Below are positions 1-7,323 of a stretch of 64,000 nucleotides of DNA, one piece after another. Numbering within the stretch: position 1 is the first letter of the stretch; every line of letters starts with the position of its first letter. The notes beneath the pieces were generated by a model that saw only the letters and a program-made list of their open reading frames with translations, made no database searches and was not told the origin of the DNA. A program made the position numbers and the translations under genes. The DNA comes from Giardia muris (lineage: Eukaryota > Fornicata > Diplomonadida > Hexamitidae), in NCBI GenBank assembly GCA_006247105.1, contig CM016925.1, positions 1,240,001 through 1,304,000 of the forward strand. The letters are read 5' to 3'.

Positions 1-447
1 AACGTTCTGGAAGACGTCATGCGCCCTAGCAAGAGAGGGGGACTTGCGTGAATGGATATAGATCAAGGCGTCGATGACCTGGCAAAGGATCTCCCAAATG
101 GTTGCCTCGGCATAGTGGTCGCGGTAATCGCGACGGAAGTTAACCTCGTCGCGAAGTGAGCCACCAGGGATATATTCCATGACGAGATAGACGACGTCTG
201 TGTCCGAATCATAGATCACGTCGTAGTACTGGATGAGATTTGGGTGATTGTAACTTGGGAGGCGTCGGAAATCCTCGAGCAAGAGGCTCTTCTCCGCCTC
301 GTCAGTGACATGACCCAAGGAAATCTCCTTGATGGCCAAAGTCTGCCCGTCCGTTTTCCTCGACGCCAAATACACCTCTCCACAAGGCCACTTGCTGAGA
401 GACTTCATCCAGAGGTACGGCTCTGGGAGGGTTTTCTTCGAGGTCAT
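1..447 (-). CDS. NEK-like protein kinase, N-terminal part (cut by window edge)
   Basis: This is the first 149 codons of a protein kinase that continues beyond the left edge. The ATG at 447 gives a protein starting MTSKKTLPEPYLWMKS. The kinase fold begins near residue 11. Subdomain I is seen as CGEVYLAS, so only the last glycine of the usual GxGxxG loop remains. Subdomain II is present as LAIKEI with the ATP-anchoring lysine. The hinge YLVMEYIPGGSL and helix E (ATIWEILCQVIDALIYIHS) follow. The arrangement fits the NEK family, which is greatly expanded in Giardia. The catalytic loop and DFG lie outside the window, so activity cannot be judged. The start codon is 7 bp from that of HMG-CoA synthase on the other strand. 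An alternative start is the Met at 408, but that would fall inside the first strand of the kinase fold. Confidence 0.85.
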   Translation of the reverse strand, partial: MTSKKTLPEPYLWMKSLSKWPCGEVYLASRKTDGQTLAIKEISLGHVTDEAEKSLLLEDFRRLPSYNHPNLIQYYDVIYDSDTDVVYLVMEYIPGGSLRDEVNFRRDYRDHYAEATIWEILCQVIDALIYIHSRKSPSLARAHDVFQNV

Positions 448-454
448 TATTTAT
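448..454. promoter_or_regulatory. 7-bp all-A/T gap between divergent start codons
   Basis: Only tatttat separates the ATG of the kinase (minus strand) from the ATG of HMG-CoA synthase (plus strand). Short A/T-rich patches at the start codon act as initiator/promoter elements in Giardia, so this may serve both directions. The function is inferred from position and composition. Confidence 0.5.
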
Positions 455-1705
455 ATGCTCCCTCGTCTCGTGGCATTCTCCGTCTATCTTCCTCCCATCC
501 GCGTTCGTCAGGAGGACGTGGCGGCGTATATCAACGTCCCCCCGGCGAAACTGACCGAGGGACTTGGTCAGCTTGAGATGGCGATCACTGGAGATGCCGA
601 GGATGCCGTCTCCCTTGCACGTAATGCTCTTGGCCGTCTCCTTGCTAACCCTTATGTTCAGGACCTTCTCCAACGATATCCTTTGGGTCGTCTTGAAGTC
701 GGTACGGAATCCTCGGTTGATGGAGCCAAATCCATCAAATCATACCTCGTTGATATGCTTCCAACAAAAGCACTTGCTGGTGCAGACTGTGTCAACGCAT
801 GTCTCGGTGGGGTTGTTGCTCTACATAACAGCCTTTGTTGGCTTTCTTCGATATCAACGAAAGGTGCTGCTATCGTTGTTACCACCGACATTGCGACATA
901 CTCCGAGAAGAGCACGTTTCCGACCGGCGGCGCAGGGGCCGTTGCGATGCTCCTTCTGAGCTGCACAGAGGTTCCGGGCTTGGAGTGTGTTGGGTTTCGA
1001 TATCATTGGGAGAACGAGTACGACTTCTATAAGCCGCATGTTGCGTCCCGGGAGCCCGTCGTTGCGGGGGCGCACTCGATTGAAACATATCTTCAAGCTG
1101 GACTCAAGGTTGCACCACCCACGGATCTCTTTCGTCAATATGCATATGTCTGTTTCCATACGCCCTTCTGTGCCCTCCCTCGAAAGCTCCATGCACTTCT
1201 ATATTCGGGCTGCTCCTCAACTGAGAGGGCGCGCGAGCTTATCAAGGATGATGATGTGGCTCAAGATTTTCACCAGCGTGTTGCTCCAGGTCTAAAGCTA
1301 TCGCGAGGTGTTGGGAATATATATACTGGGAGTATCTTTCTGGTGCTCGTATCCATACTTACGTATTTAGCCGAGAATCGAAGGACAGAATGCTTGAAGA
1401 TATATTGCAGTGCATATGGCTCAGGATATGGGGCGTGCTCATTCACTGCTCAAGTATGTGGTCTCCCCCTCTTACTCATCGATGATATACCCCAACATTC
1501 ACTTGGTGGATTGGAGGGTTGCGCCCTCATAGAGAGCATCCTTATAAGAAGGCGTGCAATGTTTGATGCCTTGAAAGCGGGTGACCCCCTGATTGGAGAT
1601 GGGACGTTTGCGGGGTACTTACCGCAACAAACGGAGCATCTTCCATCTGGAACGTGGCGCCTTCGGGAAATCGACTCTCAAGGTCGTAGAACCTATACAT
1701 GTTGA
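455..1705 (+). CDS. HMGCS: Hydroxymethylglutaryl-CoA synthase
   Basis: This 416-residue enzyme condenses acetyl-CoA with acetoacetyl-CoA to HMG-CoA, the committed entry to the mevalonate pathway for isoprenoids in the cytosol. The three catalytic residues can be placed: Glu85 in RLEVGTES, Cys116 in NACLGG and His235 in FHTPFC. The conserved TTDIATYS and PTGGAGAVAMLL segments follow the cysteine. The length is a little shorter than animal cytosolic enzymes (about 460-520), with no targeting peptide. The frame is open upstream to 329, but that part runs antisense through the neighbouring kinase. The ATG at 455, just after an A/T patch, aligns with the family's N-terminus. The 3' end overlaps the convergent dynein subunit gene by 13 bp. 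Confidence 0.95.
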   Translation: MLPRLVAFSVYLPPIRVRQEDVAAYINVPPAKLTEGLGQLEMAITGDAEDAVSLARNALGRLLANPYVQDLLQRYPLGRLEVGTESSVDGAKSIKSYLVDMLPTKALAGADCVNACLGGVVALHNSLCWLSSISTKGAAIVVTTDIATYSEKSTFPTGGAGAVAMLLLSCTEVPGLECVGFRYHWENEYDFYKPHVASREPVVAGAHSIETYLQAGLKVAPPTDLFRQYAYVCFHTPFCALPRKLHALLYSGCSSTERARELIKDDDVAQDFHQRVAPGLKLSRGVGNIYTGSIFLVLVSILTYLAENRRTECLKIYCSAYGSGYGACSFTAQVCGLPLLLIDDIPQHSLGGLEGCALIESILIRRRAMFDALKAGDPLIGDGTFAGYLPQQTEHLPSGTWRLREIDSQGRRTYTC

Positions 1706-2598
1706 AACTCTCGGGCCTGGAGCATCCCCTGAAGTAGGTCATTGATCTCCGCGTCATCCGTCTTCGTCCGAATGGTGACCATCTCAAGGTAATCTTCTAA
1801 TTTGTGAACCTCTGCATCCTTCGTTTGTGACTCATAGAGGTGCTTCTTGAAGCTATCCCAGACGGTACGAAGCGCTTCCTCCGCAGAAGGAGAGCCCGTG
1901 ATCGAGGCTGAAGAGTCCGATCCTGGAGGGATATGAAGAATTGCTCCATAATCATCGATCTTATACGGGAGGGTATCAAGTGACTCTGGATCTCGGCGAG
2001 TCCCAGCCAACGCCAGAAGATGCTTCTGTATGACTAGAAGGTCTGCAGAATCAGAAACCGTACAAATAGTCATAGTGGGAGTACTATCCGATGGAACTAA
2101 GATCGGTCCATAGAATAGCCCCATTGCACGAATGCATCCAAATGCAATCTTCCTGATTTGTGGTTCTTGGTCCTGAAGCCTATCAAGCTCTGTCAATAAG
2201 ATCGTGACGCTTGCCAATGGGTTTTCCATCTTATACGATTTTAAGGCCTCTAACCATTCCTTGCAATCCGTGATGCACTTCGATACAGATGCAAAGGTCA
2301 AGCAAAGCACAATATGTATTTGCCCACCCTGTACGCCCGCCCGGAGCTGTAGGAAGCTCGTCCTATAGGCATCCGAAGACCCGACGACGATACAAGAGAC
2401 GGGAGGGTCCTTCGAAATGGAACTCACACCTCGAAGACATGACTTCGCATCCGCAGGGTCGATGCTCAGATGCTGCCCAGTAAGGCGGTTTGCGAGCGTT
2501 GACTTATGCTTTTCATCACTCCCCAGGAGGATAAACGTCTGGGTGGGCGCCTCCTCCGTATGAGTGGCCCGAAATCCAAGTAAGGTGCTAAGTTCCAT
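1693..2598 (-). CDS. DYNC2LI1: Cytoplasmic dynein 2 (IFT dynein) light intermediate chain-like
   Basis: This 301-residue protein has the Ras-like fold of dynein light intermediate chains and best resembles the dynein-2 form that drives retrograde intraflagellar transport. An N-terminal strand and loop FILLGSDEKHKST (residues about 22-34) sit where the P-loop belongs. Later come IRAMGLFYGPILV and SDSADLLVIQKHLLALAG, which match the end of the G domain in DYNC2LI1. The family's SITGSP and WDSFKKHL region near the C-terminus follows. The Walker A consensus GxxxxGK[ST] reads GSDEKHKS here, with His in place of the second Gly, so nucleotide binding is doubtful. The start at 2598 lies 11 bp from the divergent CFAP100-like ATG. 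A longer in-frame start at 2667 would run inside that gene. Known role: intraflagellar transport motor subunit. Assignment to dynein-2 rather than dynein-1 is an inference from motifs. Confidence 0.8.
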   Translation of the reverse strand: MELSTLLGFRATHTEEAPTQTFILLGSDEKHKSTLANRLTGQHLSIDPADAKSCLRGVSSISKDPPVSCIVVGSSDAYRTSFLQLRAGVQGGQIHIVLCLTFASVSKCITDCKEWLEALKSYKMENPLASVTILLTELDRLQDQEPQIRKIAFGCIRAMGLFYGPILVPSDSTPTMTICTVSDSADLLVIQKHLLALAGTRRDPESLDTLPYKIDDYGAILHIPPGSDSSASITGSPSAEEALRTVWDSFKKHLYESQTKDAEVHKLEDYLEMVTIRTKTDDAEINDLLQGMLQAREFQHV

Positions 2599-2609
2599 GA
2601 AAATATCCC
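2599..2609. promoter_or_regulatory. 11-bp gap between divergent start codons
   Basis: The sequence gaaaatatccc is all that lies between the ATGs of the dynein light intermediate chain (minus) and the CFAP100-like gene (plus). Its A/T core is like Giardia initiator elements. A shared promoter role is inferred. Confidence 0.45.
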
Positions 2610-5216
2610 ATGCCCGAGCCACTGCTCTCCACACTCGGGACCCAAGAGGAGGCCAACCCCTTCGCAACGGCTACGACGCAGGCGGAGCAGCACGAGCTTC
2701 TGGAAAACACTCGCGCAGGTCGCCAAGCATTCTACAAGATGAGCCTCATAGATAAGACAGAGGCCGCTCAGAGCAAATGTAGCCGCCTCAAAGTCTCAGA
2801 ATTGTATCGTGAGGACCGGCAGCTTCTTCGGAACGGCTTGGCAAAGACTGACAGTAACTCTAGTGTAAGGAGTAGTTCACTGGGTTCCGGGTTGACATGC
2901 ACAAGCAAGCAGTCATCCGGGAGCATAGGTATGTCGAGCAGTAGTAGTATCAACCACTACTTACCGTCGTTCCGCCCGACGCGGCGCGAAGGGACGCGAG
3001 CCTTCATTGATAGACAGAAGGCAACCGCCCTCGTCCGTATGTCAATTGCAATGAAGGAACGGGAGATCGATAACCTGCAGCGAGACATCGCGGCTCGCGA
3101 GGCAAAACTCGATGCCGAGGAGGAAGAACTTACACGCCTTGAGACCGTGATCAATACTTGCGCGCGCTCCTCAGACACTGGAGTTGTGGAGTCGGGGCGA
3201 GATGCCGAGCTTACCGCTTATAAGCTCGAGTACTGCACGCGACGTCTCGGTGACATTTCAACTGCCCTTCAAGCTGTTCTCCGCGAGATAGATCGGCAGT
3301 CCGATATCCTCGAGCTGAACCTCACTGCCCAGAGGTTCCTTGAAGACGTTGCAAAGGCCTCGATCCTTCGCGGTGTCGTCGAGGATATTCAACACGATCG
3401 TCAGGCACAAGAGGCGAAGCTTGCCGAACTGGTCGCGGAAAAGGCACGAGAGTATAGGCAGAGTAGCCCTGGCCGTACTCCACACAGTGATCCACTCTGG
3501 TTGTTGAAGACAAACGACACACTCGCGGCTAGCCTGGAGTTCTGTAATTTCCGGCCATCTCTCTTTACAGAGCTCGGGATTGATCGCAACAAGTTCATGG
3601 CTCTTACTAACACGCAAACAGACTCAGATCTATCCGAGATCATTGCCCGACACAATCCTGCGGACCTTGGAGCATCGATGCGGATGTTCACTCGCTCCTT
3701 AACACGCTTCCAAAGGCCTCCGAGCCAGGCAGAAACCCTTCGTGCGGCTCGACGACAAACACAACACGAATCTCGGAAGCACTTGCAAGTCGATTTCGAC
3801 TTCGGCCAGTTTCGAGCCGGACTTATACAGGATCTGGATGCTTCCCAACTGCATTACGAACCACCACACATTGAGGAGCTTCAACGTGAGCGGATTCGGG
3901 ATTACTATGAGCGTGTCGTCATCCCCATGAGCCATGCCAACTCCATCGCGGCATCCGATAGCTCGTCGACGATGCGTGCGATGGACCGCGTCTCTCTCGA
4001 GCTGACAGGGACCAACTATCCGTCCTCGAAGGGGGTGCTTGCGGCAGAGTCGGGCTACTTTGGTACGGGCACTCAATCTGCCACTTTCTCGGAGCTTGGG
4101 GTCTCGACTCTTGGAGTCCCGCATCTAGAAAGTGAGATGGAGGCGGAATCCGTCTCAAACACTAACCAAGGGCTCTATGGGGATAGTTCTGTCATTCCCC
4201 CGCGGCGTCCAATCGGACTTTCTAGCCTCGCGACTAATGTGATGACGGTGAATCTTGGCACCGGGAACTCCGCGGCGTCTCTCAAGGGGTTTGATAGGGA
4301 CGATATGTCTCTCCGTGACATCACCGCGGATACGATCTCAACAACCCCCGGGGAGAGCGTTGCGGGCGAGACGGAGGATGACGACGATGATGAGAAGTCA
4401 TACACGAAGCACGTCCAAGTCTTTGAGGCTCTCCCAGTCGAACAGTATCTTACAGATGCCAGCATTAAGCGTGCGGTTATCCTACTCCGCCGTTCCGCCA
4501 GTCAGGTGATTATCCCTTTCGAGTCGGAGGTTGATATCTTGGACACACTCAAAAGACTTGAGGATGCAAATCTTCTTAGAGCTGATCATCTTCAAGATTA
4601 CTCAACGATCGTCACGAACGTGGAAACGGAGAATGCGAACGAGCGGGCCTTTTGGAATGCACAGGAAACTGGACTCCGCGCATCTATCGCCACCATGCAA
4701 GCCAAACTAGTCAAACTTGGCGAGAGCCTTAAACAAGAGACCCAGAACTCAGTCGAGGCCGAAGTGGATAATCTTGAGCGCGAACTGGATTATTTGCACC
4801 AAGCAATTTCACAGGCCGGGATCCGGACGCATGCTATTGGGCGTGATGACAGTAACATGGCCTCTCAGTCGATCCTCGCCTCGATGGAGCAGCTCCTCGA
4901 CAAGACGCTTGTCGCGCTGTCGAAGATACCCGTTGATCGCTTCCAAGAGGGCAGACGACGACTGAACAAGCTACGCCGTGACGTCAGCCGAGATGCGAAG
5001 CAGGCCGAACAGGATCGCCTCGCAGCCGAACGGAGTGCGAAGATCGCCCTCCGCGCCACGAAGAACGCGCAGACACGGATCGCTGGTCGGGATATTAAGT
5101 TCCGGAGTTATGGGACCAATAAGAAGAAGATGACGCGAGAACAGACGCTCCTAGCCGCTCGGCTTCAGCAGGACGACCGAGCAGATGGAGATGTCGAGGA
5201 TTTCTATAGCGAGTAA
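2610..5216 (+). CDS. CFAP100: CFAP100-like axonemal coiled-coil protein (DUF4200)
   Basis: This 868-residue, mostly helical protein has the DUF4200 coiled coil of CFAP100/CFAP73 at residues about 131-260. It opens with FIDRQKATALVRMSIAMKER, matching the family pattern 'FI(D/E)+K...LV+M.+..K+.EI'. CFAP100 and CFAP73 form the MIA complex, which in Chlamydomonas regulates inner-arm dyneins on axonemal doublets. A second helical block occupies roughly residues 600-830 and carries a CFAP100-like LEDANLLR segment. The middle (about 430-595) is Ser/Thr/Gly-rich and ends in an acidic run. The C-terminus is basic. In Giardia a role in the axonemes of the eight flagella is expected. The alternative is a generic coiled-coil protein, but the DUF4200 match is specific. 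Confidence 0.7.
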   Translation: MPEPLLSTLGTQEEANPFATATTQAEQHELLENTRAGRQAFYKMSLIDKTEAAQSKCSRLKVSELYREDRQLLRNGLAKTDSNSSVRSSSLGSGLTCTSKQSSGSIGMSSSSSINHYLPSFRPTRREGTRAFIDRQKATALVRMSIAMKEREIDNLQRDIAAREAKLDAEEEELTRLETVINTCARSSDTGVVESGRDAELTAYKLEYCTRRLGDISTALQAVLREIDRQSDILELNLTAQRFLEDVAKASILRGVVEDIQHDRQAQEAKLAELVAEKAREYRQSSPGRTPHSDPLWLLKTNDTLAASLEFCNFRPSLFTELGIDRNKFMALTNTQTDSDLSEIIARHNPADLGASMRMFTRSLTRFQRPPSQAETLRAARRQTQHESRKHLQVDFDFGQFRAGLIQDLDASQLHYEPPHIEELQRERIRDYYERVVIPMSHANSIAASDSSSTMRAMDRVSLELTGTNYPSSKGVLAAESGYFGTGTQSATFSELGVSTLGVPHLESEMEAESVSNTNQGLYGDSSVIPPRRPIGLSSLATNVMTVNLGTGNSAASLKGFDRDDMSLRDITADTISTTPGESVAGETEDDDDDEKSYTKHVQVFEALPVEQYLTDASIKRAVILLRRSASQVIIPFESEVDILDTLKRLEDANLLRADHLQDYSTIVTNVETENANERAFWNAQETGLRASIATMQAKLVKLGESLKQETQNSVEAEVDNLERELDYLHQAISQAGIRTHAIGRDDSNMASQSILASMEQLLDKTLVALSKIPVDRFQEGRRRLNKLRRDVSRDAKQAEQDRLAAERSAKIALRATKNAQTRIAGRDIKFRSYGTNKKKMTREQTLLAARLQQDDRADGDVEDFYSE

Positions 5217-5263
5217 CTGCATCAAATGAGGATACTATTTGAGCAAGTGAAGCTTGAAATTTC

Positions 5264-5911
5264 ATGCCTCCAAGCCCCTCTCTTGGGGACATCCTTGTAT
5301 CGGATCGTGAGCGCAATTCTCCCATCCTCCCTCTTCTTCGGGCTCCGTACCGCTTCGTAGTCTTAACTCCTGATTACGTTCCAGTCCCTGACCTTGCTAT
5401 CTTCCTTGCTCAAACGAGGACTGCGGCGGTTTCTGCACACTCCCTTGAGAATCGTCTTCTAACGGCAACGTATCCACGCCGCTTGGTGGTGGTCCATGTC
5501 GAACCAGCAACCGCAGATATGCTTGTCCTCCTTTCAGATATTGCTGCGGCACATGGTGCAAGCGTCTTTCCATATTGGCAGCATGCAGATCTTGCACACC
5601 TTCTTGATGAATCTCGTCGCTTCACTCGGAACCCTATGGCCGTCCTTGAGACAACTCCTCAGCACCGAAGAAGTGACACGGCAGGAACCGTACTCGCGCT
5701 TCTACAAGCTGCCCGCCTGAACAAGGCTAAAATCCGAAGCATCTGTCACCATTTCAAATCCCTACGGGAGCTACTGCAAGCTGGCCCCGAACAGTTGGCA
5801 AAGATCCCTGAGTTCACCCTTGAGTCGGCCCAACGCTTCTTTCAGTATGTAGGGGGAAGCGTCGACACCGACCTATCCACAGAAGACAGTAGCGACAACA
5901 GTCAGCTGTAG
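5264..5911 (+). CDS. ERCC1: ERCC1/Rad10 DNA-repair endonuclease subunit
   Basis: This 215-residue homologue of ERCC1 is the non-catalytic partner of the structure-specific nuclease XPF/Rad1, used in nucleotide excision and crosslink repair. The central domain starts with NSPILPLLRAPYRFV, followed by TPDYVPVPDLAIFLAQTR and the SLENRLL segment. LVVVHVE and the ARHL-like HADLAHLLD element follow in the family order. The XPF-type active-site ERKxxxD is absent, as expected for ERCC1. The C-terminus (about 145-200) is a tandem helix-hairpin-helix (NKAKIRSICHHFKSLRELL and AKIPEFTLESAQRFF) that would dimerise with XPF and bind DNA. It is shorter than human ERCC1 (297), lacking most of the disordered N-terminus that carries the XPA-binding region. 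The next gene starts 7 bp after the stop. Confidence 0.9.
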   Translation: MPPSPSLGDILVSDRERNSPILPLLRAPYRFVVLTPDYVPVPDLAIFLAQTRTAAVSAHSLENRLLTATYPRRLVVVHVEPATADMLVLLSDIAAAHGASVFPYWQHADLAHLLDESRRFTRNPMAVLETTPQHRRSDTAGTVLALLQAARLNKAKIRSICHHFKSLRELLQAGPEQLAKIPEFTLESAQRFFQYVGGSVDTDLSTEDSSDNSQL

Positions 5912-5918
5912 GAAAAAG

Positions 5919-7274
5919 ATGCACCATGCGATCATTCTGGCCGGGGGACAAGGCGAGAGGCTACGCCCCCTCACAAATAATGTCCCGAAGCCATTGCTCC
6001 GTACCCCCGTGGTCCCCATCATTGAATACCAGCTCGACGCACTCTACGAGTGCGGAGTCCATACAGTCTATATCCTGATCCATGCCTCGCAGTATTCCAC
6101 CTTCTCCGAGTTCGTTCACCAGTGCGACCTGCGGCATGCTTTGACCATCAAGTTAGTTCCAGAGGCAGACTATCTTGGAACTGGTGGGGCATTGGCACGA
6201 TGCATCTGGGACCATGGGGAGTTGAGCCGAGCACCAGGAGTCCTCGTTTTGAACGGTGACATTGCATGCAGCTTCCCTTTTCGTCGGATGCTAAAAGTGT
6301 ACAGCAAACTGGATTGCCGTTGCCTTTTGACGCACATTTCCGTCAATGATGTTACTCAATACGGGCAACTAGTACTAGGAGACGCCCCAAAGAAGCCGCG
6401 TACCAGTGCCACCTCTGAACCGAGCAGCGAGGCCGAAAGCCTCACAGACTCTCTCCTCTGTTCGACCTCTGACGCCTCATCAGAGAAATCTGATTCTACC
6501 GTTTCGGATCTCGGAGCATCAATTAAGAGTAGTAGTACCAGTGGGCTCCCACCACGAACCCCTGTTCGCCGGAAGCCTAGCACCAGTCAAGGCTCACAGG
6601 GAGATACTGTTGATGTCCGTCAGGTGAAGAGAATCGATGCATATCACCGTCTTGTTATGGGGAGTCGGATTTCAAGATATGCACCTGGTCACCGTCCTTC
6701 CTCACCTACACCAGTCATTCCTCGCCCAACCAGCTCCGGGAAGAAGATCTTACCGCCACGAGAGAAGCTCGTGCGGGCAGTTCTCCGGTTTGTGGAGAAG
6801 CCCCGGAACGATCGGGAATTTCGTGCCCAATATCAACCTCCTTACTATGCAAACGCTGGCCTATACGTCCTTCACCCGACACTCCTCCTACGCTGTCTCT
6901 CACCATGCTCGCTGGAACATGATGTCATCCCGGCACTCCTCGACGCAGGGGTCTCCGCATACTCTCTTCACATCGGTACGGATGCCGATTGGAGTGATAT
7001 GGGGACACTTGCTGGATTGATCAGAGGCTGCCGACTCCTCCACCTCCATCGCGGAGAACGTCGAGGCGCCACCTGCGTCCGTGTCGATAGTCGCGGAAAC
7101 GTCGTCGATGCCCAAGCAGACATTCACGAACACGCTAGCGTTCATGGGTGTCTCTTCTACGCGGGAGCCGCCGTTCCGGACAATACGTACCTTGAGGGGT
7201 GCATCGTACTCCCTGGAGCCCGGATCCCCGCAGGCCGCAGTCACTATGGCGAGATCTTCATGGAAGGCGCGTAA
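5919..7274 (+). CDS. Mannose-1-phosphate guanylyltransferase-like nucleotidyltransferase
   Basis: This 451-residue nucleotidyltransferase opens with the signature ILAGGQGERLRPLTNNVPKP (residues 6-25), which binds NTP and phosphate. LGTGGAL and the metal-binding LNGD (111-114) follow, then FVEKP (291-295) and NAGLYV. The C-terminus (about 375-445) is a short left-handed beta-helix-type tail. The arrangement fits GDP-mannose pyrophosphorylase (mannose-1-P + GTP to GDP-mannose), which feeds dolichol-linked glycans and GPI anchors. GMPPA/GMPPB or a related sugar-1-P nucleotidyltransferase cannot be told apart by eye. It is unusual in having an insertion of about 130 Ser/Thr/Pro-rich residues (about 155-285) between the first and second halves of the catalytic domain. 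The start lies 7 bp after the ERCC1 stop codon. Confidence 0.8.
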   Translation: MHHAIILAGGQGERLRPLTNNVPKPLLRTPVVPIIEYQLDALYECGVHTVYILIHASQYSTFSEFVHQCDLRHALTIKLVPEADYLGTGGALARCIWDHGELSRAPGVLVLNGDIACSFPFRRMLKVYSKLDCRCLLTHISVNDVTQYGQLVLGDAPKKPRTSATSEPSSEAESLTDSLLCSTSDASSEKSDSTVSDLGASIKSSSTSGLPPRTPVRRKPSTSQGSQGDTVDVRQVKRIDAYHRLVMGSRISRYAPGHRPSSPTPVIPRPTSSGKKILPPREKLVRAVLRFVEKPRNDREFRAQYQPPYYANAGLYVLHPTLLLRCLSPCSLEHDVIPALLDAGVSAYSLHIGTDADWSDMGTLAGLIRGCRLLHLHRGERRGATCVRVDSRGNVVDAQADIHEHASVHGCLFYAGAAVPDNTYLEGCIVLPGARIPAGRSHYGEIFMEGA

Positions 7275-7323
7275 ACTACCTCATTTTACTAAGATCAGGT
7301 AATTTTAAGGATTAAAGAATCGG

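Noticed and set aside
329..454. Longer N-terminus for HMG-CoA synthase
   Set aside because: The extension runs antisense through the kinase N-lobe and has no counterpart in the family.
2289..2483. Short open frames on both strands throughout core genes (this is one example)
   Set aside because: They lie wholly inside longer genes in other frames and show no motif or independent start context.
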